From assembly GCA_964400495.1 (NCBI GenBank), contig CAYNTS010000017.1:1-34656 (forward strand): a stretch of DNA of 34,656 nucleotides, in the 5' to 3' direction. Of the stretch, positions 9,625 to 18,288 are shown one piece after another. The notes under the pieces are model-generated. The model made no database searches, had not been told where the DNA came from, and saw nothing but the letters and a program-made list of their open reading frames with translations. The DNA comes from CAYNTS01 sp964400495 (GTDB lineage Bacteria; Fidelibacterota; Marinisomatia; SCGC-AAA003-L08; D37C17). The translations under genes and the position numbers were made by a program. The first letter of the stretch is position 1, and each line of letters starts with the position of its first letter.

Positions 9625-10718
9625 TAATCCATTAAAGATGTATTTTTTACAAATGGTGGAAGCACAATTTTAGCTTTAACTGGTTTATTTCTAATCATTA
9701 TCTCAATTTCAGTGTTTGATTTTGTAAACCCTTTTTTAATATATCCAATTCCAATTCCTTTTAGTAATGAAGGAGATTGAGTTCCGCTTGTAACAACACC
9801 TATTTCTTCACCATCTTTTTGGATAACATACCCTTTTCTAGGAATTCCTCTTTCAAGCAACTCAAATGTAACCAATCTTCTGTGTAAACCTTCTTCTTTG
9901 ACTTTTAGTAATGAATCACGTCCAATAAAATTACCTTTGTTTATTTTAGAAATCCATGACAAACCAGCTTCTAGAGGATTTGTATTTTGATCAATATCAT
10001 TTCCATACAGACAATATTTCATCTCCATTCGTAACATATCTCGTGAAGCAAGACCAGCAGGTTTCACACCAACATTAATTAGATTTTTCCATATATTTTT
10101 TATACAGTTAGGGTTCCCATATATTTCGAACCCTAATTCTCCAGTATATCCCGTTCTGCTTAACATAACTTTTTCACCACAAATTTCAGTATCAATATAC
10201 GAATAAAACTTCATAGTCAAGTCTGCATCTGTAAATTTTGACAAAATATTTCTTGAATTTGGACCTTGTAATGCAATTAAAGAATAATCATCTGATTTAT
10301 TTTCAATTTTTACATTATATGTATTCTGTGAATTTAACCAATCTAAGTTTTTTTGAATATTTGAAGCATTCACAACCATAAAATATCCATTTGGAAATCG
10401 ATACAAAATCACATCATCAATAATTCCACCCTTTGGATTACACATTGCAGAATATTGAGCATCACCAATAGCCAAAGTGCTTACATCGTTAACAGTTACT
10501 TTTTGCATAAACTCTAGTGCATTCTCACCTGAAATATAAAACTCACCCATGTGGCAAACATCAAATAATCCTGCTTCATTTCGAACAGAATAATATTCAT
10601 TTTTAATACCATCTAAATAATTTACAGGCATTTCAAATCCCGCAAAAGGTACTAGTTTAGCACCTAATTTGACATGTTCATCATATAAAATGGTTCGTTT
10701 AATTTCACTCACAAACAT
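9624..10718 (-). CDS. gcvT: Aminomethyltransferase (glycine cleavage system T protein)
   Basis: This 364-aa protein has the usual GcvT length. It transfers the methylene group from aminomethyl-lipoyl H protein to tetrahydrofolate, releasing ammonia. Recognisable blocks are LVPFAGFEMPV near residue 25, GLFDVCHMGE, SRTGYTGELGFEIY, AGLASRDMLRMEM and the C-terminal domain with RRLVTFEL and GVVTSGTQSPSL. The start ATG lies just after the ruvA stop (4-bp gap) and the stop shares a base with the ftsK ATG. The H and P proteins are not nearby, so the gene is separated from the rest of its system and is probably expressed with the ruv and ftsK genes. YgfZ-like folate proteins are related, but this one keeps the full catalytic T-protein pattern. 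Confidence 0.94.
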   Translation of the reverse strand: MFVSEIKRTILYDEHVKLGAKLVPFAGFEMPVNYLDGIKNEYYSVRNEAGLFDVCHMGEFYISGENALEFMQKVTVNDVSTLAIGDAQYSAMCNPKGGIIDDVILYRFPNGYFMVVNASNIQKNLDWLNSQNTYNVKIENKSDDYSLIALQGPNSRNILSKFTDADLTMKFYSYIDTEICGEKVMLSRTGYTGELGFEIYGNPNCIKNIWKNLINVGVKPAGLASRDMLRMEMKYCLYGNDIDQNTNPLEAGLSWISKINKGNFIGRDSLLKVKEEGLHRRLVTFELLERGIPRKGYVIQKDGEEIGVVTSGTQSPSLLKGIGIGYIKKGFTKSNTEIEIMIRNKPVKAKIVLPPFVKNTSLMD

Positions 10719-10722
10719 TTCC

Positions 10723-11313
10723 TTAATGTAAATTACTGAGAACTTTTTTTATTATTAACTCAGTTTCTAAATCTTTTTCTATTTTAGTAATTTTTTCAAT
10801 CTGTTTTCGAACATCATTTGGATTAAATCCTAGTTGTACTAGTGCATTAAATGCATCATTTGCATGACCATCTTTTAGTTCATCATCAAAAGGTAAATCA
10901 TTAATTGAAAGTTTTACAAACTTATCTTTTAATTCAACAATAATTCTACGTGCTGTTTTTGGACCAATACCTTTTAATTCTGTTAGCATTTCCACATCGC
11001 TTGCAATTAATCGCCGTTTGAATTCTTCAGGGGTAACTGAAGATAACAAAGTAATTGCTGTCTTTGGACCAATACCCGAAACCCCAATTAACATTTGAAA
11101 TAATGATCGTTCTACTTCTTCAGCAAATGCAAACAAACTATGTGAATTTTCTGCAACTTGAAAATGAGTTAACAAGGTAATTTCTTCTCCAATATCACCT
11201 AAATTATCATAAGTGTTTGTCGAAATAAAACAATTATATCCCAATCCGTTAACATTAAGAATAACATCAGTAGGTGTTTTACCCATAATTTTACCGGTAA
11301 TATTTACTATCAT
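10723..11313 (-). CDS. ruvA: Holliday junction branch migration protein RuvA
   Basis: This 196-aa protein forms the tetramer that binds four-way junctions and loads RuvB. It shows the N-terminal OB fold (MIVNITGKIMGKTPTDVILNV), then two helix-hairpin-helix motifs (LIGVSGIGPKTA and LKGIGPKTARRIIVELKDK), then a C-terminal RuvB-binding domain with NALVQLGFNPNDVRK. The ATG overlaps the ruvC TGA (ATGA, 4 bp). ruvB is absent from this cluster and must be elsewhere. Confidence 0.96.
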   Translation of the reverse strand: MIVNITGKIMGKTPTDVILNVNGLGYNCFISTNTYDNLGDIGEEITLLTHFQVAENSHSLFAFAEEVERSLFQMLIGVSGIGPKTAITLLSSVTPEEFKRRLIASDVEMLTELKGIGPKTARRIIVELKDKFVKLSINDLPFDDELKDGHANDAFNALVQLGFNPNDVRKQIEKITKIEKDLETELIIKKVLSNLH

Positions 11314-11792
11314 AAGTCTGTAAACCTAAATTGTTGATGGTGGCATAGTGCAATGGCTAACGCGTCAGATGCATCCATTGGTTCTGGAAGTTCAGTCATA
11401 TTCAAACTGGCTTTAACCATAAATTGTACCTGTTCTTTGTGTGCATTACCATTCCCAGTTAATGATTGCTTGATTTTTCTTGCAGAATACTCAAACACTG
11501 GAATTTTTTTACTCGCTCCAGCAACTATTGCTACACCTCGAGCTTGACCAAGCAATAATGCTGATTTCGCATTTTTACCGTAAAACACTTCTTCAATTGC
11601 CATGACTGTTGGTTTATAATCTGCAATAATTTGACAAATATCACTAAATATTGTCATCAACCGTGATGGTAAATTTTCTTTTGCAGAGGGTTTCACAATA
11701 CCATAATCGACTAAAATCATTTTATTTTTGTGAAATGAAACAATTCCAAATCCAGTTTGAACCAATCCAGGATCTATTCCTAAAATTCGCAC
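11310..11792 (-). CDS. ruvC: Crossover junction endodeoxyribonuclease RuvC
   Basis: This 160-aa RNase H-fold resolvase cuts Holliday junctions symmetrically with Mg2+. The four acidic catalytic residues are in place: Asp7 (GIDPG), Glu67 (AIEEVFYGKN), Asp140 and Asp143 (DASDALAIALCHH). It uses a GTG start (11790-11792) directly abutting the yebC stop, and its stop overlaps the ruvA start. The yebC-ruvC-ruvA order is common in bacteria. Confidence 0.96.
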   Translation of the reverse strand: MRILGIDPGLVQTGFGIVSFHKNKMILVDYGIVKPSAKENLPSRLMTIFSDICQIIADYKPTVMAIEEVFYGKNAKSALLLGQARGVAIVAGASKKIPVFEYSARKIKQSLTGNGNAHKEQVQFMVKASLNMTELPEPMDASDALAIALCHHQQFRFTDL

Positions 11793-12539
11793 TTAAGCTA
11801 TGGATTCCATTTCTGAATCATCAATATCAAAATTTGAATACACTTTTTGGATGTCTTCATTTTCTTCTAATAATTCTAACAGTTTCAGAAGTTGAGATGC
11901 ATTGCCTCCATCAACTTTTACAGTATTAATTGGAACAAGCCCAACTTCTCCTTCAACATTAAAACCAGCAGATTCCAACCCTTTAGAAACTTCACCAAAA
12001 TTATCTGGATCAATTGACATTTCAAATACGTCGTCATCATCACTATTAAAATCATCAACTCCTAAATCTAGGGCAGATTCAAATAATGAATCCTCATCAG
12101 CCTCATCTTTAGAAATTGTGATGGTGCCTTTTTTTTCAAACATCCAATTTACACATCCAGACTCACCTAGGTTTCCACCATTTTTGGACATAATATGCCG
12201 AATATCTGGAACTGTTCTTTTTTTATTGTCTGTCATAATTTCCATCATAATTGCAACACCACCAGGTCCATATCCTTCATAAACATAATTTTCATATTTT
12301 ACTCCAGGAAGGTCACCAGTTCCTTTTTTGATTGCCCGTTCAATATTTGCTGCGGGCATATTTGAAGATTTAGCTTTTTTAACTGCCAATCTAAGTGCCG
12401 GGTTCATTTCAATATCACCACCACCTTCTCGGGCTGCTAGTGTAATATCTTTTGAAATTCGTGTAAAAACAGCTCCGCGTTTTGCATCTGCAGCACCTTT
12501 TTTTCGTTTTATGGTTGACCACTTACTGTGTCCTGACAT
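11793..12539 (-). CDS. yebC: YebC/PmpR (TACO1) family protein
   Basis: This is a 248-aa member of the widely conserved YebC family. It has the signature start MSGHSKWSTIKRKKGAADAKRG, followed by ITLAAREGGGDIEMNPALRLAV and YEGYGPGGVA. Family members have been described as DNA-binding regulators and as translation factors that relieve ribosome stalling on difficult sequences. An AGAGG ribosome site lies a few bases before the ATG. A 77-bp AT-rich gap separates it from batE, so a promoter could lie there. It is the first gene of the ruvC-ruvA-gcvT-ftsK run. Confidence 0.95.
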   Translation of the reverse strand: MSGHSKWSTIKRKKGAADAKRGAVFTRISKDITLAAREGGGDIEMNPALRLAVKKAKSSNMPAANIERAIKKGTGDLPGVKYENYVYEGYGPGGVAIMMEIMTDNKKRTVPDIRHIMSKNGGNLGESGCVNWMFEKKGTITISKDEADEDSLFESALDLGVDDFNSDDDDVFEMSIDPDNFGEVSKGLESAGFNVEGEVGLVPINTVKVDGGNASQLLKLLELLEENEDIQKVYSNFDIDDSEMESIA

Positions 12540-12616
12540 GAATACCTCTAAATTAAATTAAAATTTTACAGGGTAATTTATAAGAAATTGATGGTTAACT
12601 ATATAAAAATATAGAA

Positions 12617-13363
12617 TTAATTAATAAATCGAATAGATTGTTCTGGAATCCACCCTGTTTTTCCATCAACCAATTCAATTTCAACCCAATTATTTGATTG
12701 TGAACGAACAGAAACCTTCAGCCCCTCATGCACTTCAAAAATTCGGATAGATTGTCTATTAGGTTCTGAATTTACCTCAATCTTTTCTTTATAAATTATT
12801 CCTTCAAATACTGAATTACTCGTATAGACTGAATGGATGGTGAAAAAAGTAACTGCAAATGAAACAACAATTAATAAACTCATCACCGATGATAAATATG
12901 GTGGATTAAACATTTGTATCAAAAAATAAAAAAAGGATATAGCTAAAATTAATCCAAATAATATTGTGACCCATTCTGAAAATGTGAATCGTTCCTTTAA
13001 TGCTAAATATTGTTTTAAATAAAAAGGAGCAGATGGAATGTCTACCTTATCTTTTACTTTAATATTTACACGTTTCAAGTTAAATGAAGCGTCTTCGTGA
13101 TTTGGATCTAACCTGAGCGCTTGTTCATACGCCCACACAGCTCCACCGATTTTGTTACTACGATAATATGCATTTCCAAGATTATAGTATAATTGAGGAG
13201 ATTCCCACTCATTATTCAATATATTTTCATAGTTATTAATTGCAAGTTCAAAATGACCAACTTGGTATGCCTGTAAAGCTTGATTGTAAATTGAGTGAAT
13301 CTCACCATTCATCGCAAATGTAAACCCAATAAATAAAAGAATTTTAATTTTATTTCCAAGCAT
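12617..13363 (-). CDS. batE: BatE-like TPR and SH3-type membrane protein
   Basis: This 248-aa protein has an N-terminal signal or anchor segment and then TPR motifs (about 25-95, with LYYNLGNAYYRSNKIGGAVWAYEQAL). Two membrane segments follow (about 135-180), then a C-terminal bacterial SH3-like domain (VSVRSQSNNWVEIELVDGKTGWIP). This matches BatE, the last member of Bacteroides aerotolerance (Bat) operons, thought to form an envelope complex with BatA-D. An AGAGGT site precedes the ATG, which overlaps the batD end by 14 bp. Bat function is debated; links to oxidative stress and cell-envelope maintenance come from other organisms. Confidence 0.85.
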   Translation of the reverse strand: MLGNKIKILLFIGFTFAMNGEIHSIYNQALQAYQVGHFELAINNYENILNNEWESPQLYYNLGNAYYRSNKIGGAVWAYEQALRLDPNHEDASFNLKRVNIKVKDKVDIPSAPFYLKQYLALKERFTFSEWVTILFGLILAISFFYFLIQMFNPPYLSSVMSLLIVVSFAVTFFTIHSVYTSNSVFEGIIYKEKIEVNSEPNRQSIRIFEVHEGLKVSVRSQSNNWVEIELVDGKTGWIPEQSIRFIN

Positions 13364-15053
13364 GATTTACCTCTTTTACAATTCGTTTTACTTCTGATAT
13401 ATCATTTTGTACATCATCGGAGGAAACTGGCGAAAACCGTACTGCATCAGCTCTGTTTAAAATTTCAGTCAAATTATTCACATCAATAGGTTGGATTTTA
13501 CTACTCAATAAATTTATTATTTCTGTAGATGAATATTCAGCTTTATTTGAATTCAATTTAACATTAATTAACTGAATAAAAACCTTGTGAATTTTATTAT
13601 AATTTTCTTCATTTGAACTACTGATATTTTTTAGTGCTTTCATAGCAGAATTAAATTGTTTTCTCAAATTACGTTCATTTGAAGTTGCTAAAATTATAGC
13701 TTTTCTCTTAGAAAAGAATGACGGCAATAATAGAAATAATCCAGCGAAAGTAATAAATCCAATAGCAATTGTATTTATAATTGAGTTTTCCTTTTTCTTC
13801 CATCTTGGGATTGTTTCATCATTAAAGCGAATATCTTCAGCAATTAATGAAACCTCTTCTTTTGAAAACCCAAGAGATAACTCACTTGATTTTTCATTTG
13901 CTTCTACTTGCAAGTTAATTGGTTTTGTTTTTTTAGTTTGCCATTTTTCAAGTGTTGAGTTAAAATATGTAAAAATTATTTCTGGAAGTATAATTTTGCC
14001 AGAGTATCGTGGTATCAAAACATATTCTATGATTTTATCTCCACCAATTTTCCCACCTTTAGTGGTTTGATTCACTAATATTTCAGGTTCAAATACTTCC
14101 AATTCACCTGGAAATTCAATTGTTTCAATGTCAACCGATTTAATATTTCCAATACCCTTAATTTTGATTGTATAAGTTATTGCTTCATTTTGTTTAATTT
14201 TAGTTGAATTAACTGATGAAGATATATTCCAAGAGCCAATTACTGGAGTAACATTTCCAAATTTGTTTTCAGGTAATGGTTTAACATTTAGCTTTATTGG
14301 ATTAGTTGAAATGGTATAGTTCTTAGATGGAGGACCAAAAATACTGAAATCATTTCTCCGTTTTTCACGAACACCAACAACTGCAACCATTGGATCAATA
14401 GAAATTTCTCCTGATTTGGTTGGGAATAATGCTAATTTTTCAATAATAGCCATATGAAAACGTTCGCCATTTTTTACTACTTCTTGTAGTTTTAAATTTG
14501 TTGGTTTAAGAATCTCCTCTGTCCAAAACCCTTGAAATGGCGGTGTTTCATTGTCAAAACCAGTAATATCTACTTTAGTATACAATAAATAAGTTAGAAC
14601 AACTTGTTCACCTCGATATAGATCTGTTTTATCTACAGTTGCTTCTATAAAATATTTACGATTTTGCGTGGATTTCTTACTTGTTTTGGAAACATTCACA
14701 TAAATTGGAGTAGATTTTAATTTTACACCCTCTGAAGTGTAATTGAACGATGGTATAACCAATTTTCCAGTTCGTTTTGGTATCAAAGTCCAAGTAATTG
14801 TAATAATCTTTTCGCCAGTCATTTTCCCATTAACATATTGATAACTAGAACTTGAAGACTGACTTGGACCAGATACTATATTAAAATCGTTCATTTTTGA
14901 CAAATCAACTTGGGGGGCAGAATCTGTATTTTCTGCTTTAACTGTTAAAATAACAGAATCACCTTCAATAATATTTTTTGAATCTACAGAAACACTGACA
15001 GTCCCTTCAGCAAAAATCAGAGAAAACAATAACAAGAATAAAAGTCTATTCAT
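13350..15053 (-). CDS. batD: BatD (protein oxygen tolerance family)
   Basis: This protein of about 567 aa has a signal peptide (MNRLLFLLLFSLIFAEG), several beta-sandwich repeats and one membrane segment near residues 420-440. A cytoplasmic helical tail follows. The pattern VSVDSKNIIEGDSVILTVKAEN near the N-terminus and DLYRGEQVVLTYLLYTK in the next domain are typical of the BatD family (PF13584). I set the start at the ATG 15051-15053, because it gives a clean signal peptide and overlaps the batC stop as TAATG. An in-frame TTG two codons upstream is less likely. BatD is thought to present periplasmic domains that work with the VWA proteins BatA and BatB. Confidence 0.88.
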   Translation of the reverse strand: MNRLLFLLLFSLIFAEGTVSVSVDSKNIIEGDSVILTVKAENTDSAPQVDLSKMNDFNIVSGPSQSSSSSYQYVNGKMTGEKIITITWTLIPKRTGKLVIPSFNYTSEGVKLKSTPIYVNVSKTSKKSTQNRKYFIEATVDKTDLYRGEQVVLTYLLYTKVDITGFDNETPPFQGFWTEEILKPTNLKLQEVVKNGERFHMAIIEKLALFPTKSGEISIDPMVAVVGVREKRRNDFSIFGPPSKNYTISTNPIKLNVKPLPENKFGNVTPVIGSWNISSSVNSTKIKQNEAITYTIKIKGIGNIKSVDIETIEFPGELEVFEPEILVNQTTKGGKIGGDKIIEYVLIPRYSGKIILPEIIFTYFNSTLEKWQTKKTKPINLQVEANEKSSELSLGFSKEEVSLIAEDIRFNDETIPRWKKKENSIINTIAIGFITFAGLFLLLPSFFSKRKAIILATSNERNLRKQFNSAMKALKNISSSNEENYNKIHKVFIQLINVKLNSNKAEYSSTEIINLLSSKIQPIDVNNLTEILNRADAVRFSPVSSDDVQNDISEVKRIVKEVNHAWK

Positions 15054-15886
15054 TACCAATCTTTCTCCAAATAAACTCTACCTTTTACCTTGTATTGCTT
15101 AGGTTTTAGGTTATCTTCATTCGCTTTCATAGAATTTAAGATGGCTTCTGCTTCTTCTTTTTTCAACTTTTGTTGTTCAGTCATTTCTTCATTGGGCTTT
15201 GGGTGTTGTCCCTTCTTTTCCTCATCCTCTTGATTTTCATTTTCAGCTGGATTCTCATTTTGTTCTTGTTGCTCATCTTTTTGCTCTGCATCTTGTTGGT
15301 TTTCTTTTTCTTCTGGTGAGTCTTCCTCAGTTTCTTCTTGGTTATGTTCTTGCTTTTCTTCTTTTTGATCTGAATTTTCTTGATTTTCAGAATTTTGAGA
15401 TTCACTATTTTGTTTTTGATTCTCTTGGTTCTCTTCGTCAGAATCATTATCATCTGAATTTTGATCTTGTTGTTGAGGTGGTTGTTGTTCTAAAATGCGT
15501 TGAGTTAATTCTAGATTATACTTAACATCATCATCTTGCGGATTTAACTTTAGTGCTTTTTTATAATATTCAATACTATTTTCATAATTCTTTTTTTGAA
15601 ACTCACTATTTCCCAAATTATAAAATGTATTTGCATCATCAATTGAATTTCCTTTTCCAATTGATTGTTTGTAATAATCAATCGCTTTATCCAAATCACC
15701 GTTTAAATATTGTAAATTTCCTAAATTGTATTTTAAATCTAAATTTTCTGAATGTTTTTCTACAAGTTGTTTGTATTCTTTAATTGCATTTCCCAATTCG
15801 GAATTTTTTTGTGATTGCACATCACTTTCTATTGGTTGTTGCCCAATCATAAACACTATAAATATTGAAATTACTATAAATTTCAT
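15053..15886 (-). CDS. batC: BatC-like TPR protein with long acidic Gln/Glu/Asn tail
   Basis: This protein of about 277 aa has a signal peptide (MKFIVISIFIVFMIGQQ) and three TPR units between about residues 30 and 130 (LKYNLGNLQYLNGDLDKAIDYY, FYNLGNSEFQKKNYENSIEYY). A low-complexity segment of Gln, Glu, Asn and Asp (about 135-230) follows, then a basic C-terminal segment with the AEAILNSMKANEDNLKPKQYKVKGR pattern usual at the end of BatC. The ATG at 15884-15886 is preferred over an ATG 21 codons upstream. It gives a normal signal peptide and has GGAAA about 8 bases before it. The acidic tail makes long shadow frames on both strands that are not genes. Confidence 0.83.
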   Translation of the reverse strand: MKFIVISIFIVFMIGQQPIESDVQSQKNSELGNAIKEYKQLVEKHSENLDLKYNLGNLQYLNGDLDKAIDYYKQSIGKGNSIDDANTFYNLGNSEFQKKNYENSIEYYKKALKLNPQDDDVKYNLELTQRILEQQPPQQQDQNSDDNDSDEENQENQKQNSESQNSENQENSDQKEEKQEHNQEETEEDSPEEKENQQDAEQKDEQQEQNENPAENENQEDEEKKGQHPKPNEEMTEQQKLKKEEAEAILNSMKANEDNLKPKQYKVKGRVYLEKDW

Positions 15887-15932
15887 TTTATAATTTCCAA
15901 AGTATTTACCATGTTTTTCAACAGAGGAGTAA

Positions 15933-16973
15933 TTATTTGTTTTTTGCAAACTTACCCTCCCATTTAATTTCTTTTGGTGTTCTAGTTGGAATTATAAATT
16001 CTACAAATAATAATAAAATTGCAATTAAAATGAAAATTTGGTACCTATCTTCATATTCAGAAAACACATGTGATTTTAATTCTCTTTTATTCATTTCTGA
16101 TATTTCTTCAATCAATGGTCTAATTGCATTATTCTGATTTTCAACTCGAATATATTTACCACCTGTAATTCGAGCAATCTCATTCAAAGAACCATCGTTC
16201 AAAGTTGTAGTAACTATATTTCCACTTCTATCCTTTTTAAAGTCAACACGATTTCCACTTTTATCTAAAATTGGGATGGGACCCCCAGCTGAAGTTCCTA
16301 CACCAAGTGTATGCACTATAATTCCTTGTTCTTTTGCATATTGTGATAATTCAATTGCCTTTCCTTCATGGTCTTCACCATCCGAAACCAAAATAATAAC
16401 TTTAAATTTTTCTTCATTTGTTTCCACATTTTCAAGTGCCAATTTCAAAGCTGATGAAACATCGGTTCCTTGCGTAGCCAATAAAGATGATTCAACTGAG
16501 TTTAAAAATAAATGTGCAGCACTATAGTCTATCGTTAATGGGCAATGAATATGTGCAGTTCCTGCAAACACAAGTAATCCTACCCTATCACCTTGAAGAA
16601 TATTTATCAATCGAGATAGTTCATATTTTGCTTTTTCTAATCGAGATGGCTTAACATCTACCGCATTCATACTTGTTGATACATCTAATGCAATTATAAC
16701 ATCTGCACCCTGCCGTGTTAATTCAGTTAATTTTGTTCCAATTTGCGGACCAACCAAAGCTAATAAAACGAAAAATAATCCTAAAATCAATAATCGTGAA
16801 CGCAATTTTACTCTAGATAAGTGAACTCTGTTTAATAAATATTTTCGCACAGGAGCTGTCCCCAATGCTTCAATATTTTTTCGTAATGTTTTGCCTTTAA
16901 TTGCATAAATTATAATAACAATTATAAATGGAATAAATAACCAAAACATTTCGGGATGTGTATACTTTACCAT
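15933..16973 (-). CDS. batB: BatB, von Willebrand factor A membrane protein
   Basis: This protein of about 346 aa has N-terminal membrane segments (FWLFIPFIIVIIIYAI and a second near 55-75), a VWA domain and a C-terminal membrane segment. The metal-ion-dependent adhesion site is intact: Asp97-x-Ser99-x-Ser101 in ALDVSTSMN, with VSDGEDHEG further on. The ATG at 16971-16973 overlaps the batA TAA by one base (TAATG). A longer reading from an ATG 26 codons upstream would run inside batA and is less likely. BatA and BatB are paralogues that probably assemble in the inner membrane. Confidence 0.88.
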   Translation of the reverse strand: MVKYTHPEMFWLFIPFIIVIIIYAIKGKTLRKNIEALGTAPVRKYLLNRVHLSRVKLRSRLLILGLFFVLLALVGPQIGTKLTELTRQGADVIIALDVSTSMNAVDVKPSRLEKAKYELSRLINILQGDRVGLLVFAGTAHIHCPLTIDYSAAHLFLNSVESSLLATQGTDVSSALKLALENVETNEEKFKVIILVSDGEDHEGKAIELSQYAKEQGIIVHTLGVGTSAGGPIPILDKSGNRVDFKKDRSGNIVTTTLNDGSLNEIARITGGKYIRVENQNNAIRPLIEEISEMNKRELKSHVFSEYEDRYQIFILIAILLLFVEFIIPTRTPKEIKWEGKFAKNK

Positions 16974-17962
16974 TAAAATAATTTTCCCAAAATAATTCGT
17001 GAAAAAATTAAATAGATAAACAATAATAGTGTTGCTGGAATTATGAACCAACTATATAACTCCGTAATATTTTGATATTCTTTCACTTCAATCTCAGTTT
17101 TTTCTAACTGATTAATTTCCATATAAACTTGCTTTAGAGTTTTATTGTCAGTAGCTCTGAAAAATTTTCCTTCGGTTAACCGAGCGATTTCTTTTAAAGA
17201 TTCCTCATCAACATCAACTTGAACCTGACGTAATACATCCCTTCCCCACATATCTTTAGTTGGATATGGTGCCATACCATGTGTTCCTGCTGCAACTGTG
17301 TAAATTTTAATTCCAAATGTTGATGCCAGTTCAGCAGCTGTTAGTGGGTCAAGTTCACCTTTATTATTACTTCCGTCAGATAAAAAAATCATTATTCGAG
17401 ATTCTGATTCACTTTCACGCAATCTATTAGTTGCATTTGCAATCGCCATTCCAATAGCTGTACCATCATGCTCTTCATCAATTATTTCAATTTGATCTGT
17501 AAAGTCTAACAATATATCTGTGTCACGAGTTAGTGGACATTGAATATATGACTCCCCAGCAAACACAATTATCCCTAATCTATCACCTTCTCTATCTTTG
17601 ATAAATGTCTTAGCAACATTTTTTGCAGCTTCTAATCTGTTAGGTTTAAAATCCTGAGCAAGCATTGATGAAGATTGATCAACAACAAGTAATATATCAA
17701 TTACTTCAGTTTTTGTCTCCTTTACCGTATCAGATAATCGTGGGCGAGAAATAGCAAGAATTAATAATGTAATGATAAGAAGTTTGAGAAAAATAAATGA
17801 CCTGTTTAACCACTCACCTTTCTGTATTGCTTCATGTGAAAATAAATTAATGTTTGAAAATCGAATACTTGCTTGCTTCTTAATTCCAACCCGAAAATAC
17901 CAAACCCCTAAAAGGGGTATGGTTAAAAGTAATAACAAATAATATGGTTGTGCAAATTCCAA
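16973..17962 (-). CDS. batA: BatA, von Willebrand factor A membrane protein
   Basis: This 329-aa protein has an N-terminal membrane segment (YYLLLLLTIPLLGVWYF), a second near residues 55-70, a VWA domain and a C-terminal membrane helix. The MIDAS motif is Asp95-x-Ser97-x-Ser99 (VVDQSSSM), followed by FLSDGSNNKG. It starts at TTG 17960-17962; there is no in-frame ATG nearby and an in-frame stop lies upstream. It is the first gene of the bat run. The MoxR ATPase and DUF58 protein that usually precede batA are absent; the next gene upstream is tatA, 119 bp away. Confidence 0.88.
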   Translation of the reverse strand: MEFAQPYYLLLLLTIPLLGVWYFRVGIKKQASIRFSNINLFSHEAIQKGEWLNRSFIFLKLLIITLLILAISRPRLSDTVKETKTEVIDILLVVDQSSSMLAQDFKPNRLEAAKNVAKTFIKDREGDRLGIIVFAGESYIQCPLTRDTDILLDFTDQIEIIDEEHDGTAIGMAIANATNRLRESESESRIMIFLSDGSNNKGELDPLTAAELASTFGIKIYTVAAGTHGMAPYPTKDMWGRDVLRQVQVDVDEESLKEIARLTEGKFFRATDNKTLKQVYMEINQLEKTEIEVKEYQNITELYSWFIIPATLLLFIYLIFSRIILGKLF

Positions 17963-18081
17963 TGGTATATTTATTCGATTAATTCATAATTAATTACTTC
18001 TCAAAAAGTTTCAAATAAAATCTATTTAATCCTTTTCAGTAAATATGATTGACAATTTCATTAACAAAATGAAACTGATTT

Positions 18082-18279
18082 TTAGTCTTTAATTTCTTTT
18101 TTTAAATCATCGACTTCATTTGTTGCGCTTTTTACTTCATCTTTAATATCTTTGGTAGCTTTTTTAAACTCTCTCAATCCTTGCCCCAAACCTTTTGCAA
18201 GTTCTGGAAGTTTTTTACCACCAAATAATAAAACAACAACAAACACTATTACAACTATTTCCCAAGGTCCAAACCCCAT
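18082..18279 (-). CDS. tatA: Twin-arginine translocase subunit TatA/E
   Basis: This 65-aa protein has the standard TatA plan: a short periplasmic N-terminus, one membrane helix (WEIVVIVFVVVLLFGG), the FGGKKLPELAKGLGQGLREFKKA hinge and amphipathic helix, and a charged tail. TatA oligomers form the pathway for folded proteins with twin-arginine signals; TatC is not in the window. AGGAGA sits at good spacing before the ATG. The gene follows the DUF4321-like gene by 9 bp and probably ends the pur-pss operon. Confidence 0.94.
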   Translation of the reverse strand: MGFGPWEIVVIVFVVVLLFGGKKLPELAKGLGQGLREFKKATKDIKDEVKSATNEVDDLKKEIKD

Positions 18280-18288
18280 ACTTATCTC

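Noticed and set aside
11902..12282. Ser/Pro-rich plus-strand open frame of 126 codons
   Set aside because: It is antisense to the well-conserved yebC gene and its composition mirrors that gene's acidic codons.
15181..15525. Overlapping open frames on both strands (Lys-rich on minus, Leu/Phe-rich on plus)
   Set aside because: These come from the repetitive Gln/Glu/Asn codons of batC read in other frames. They have no independent signals.
17963..18081. A clear promoter or terminator between tatA and batA
   Set aside because: A TTGTCA box is present near 18050, but the best downstream box is poorly matched or badly spaced, and no stable hairpin with a T run was found. Nothing firm can be called in this gap.
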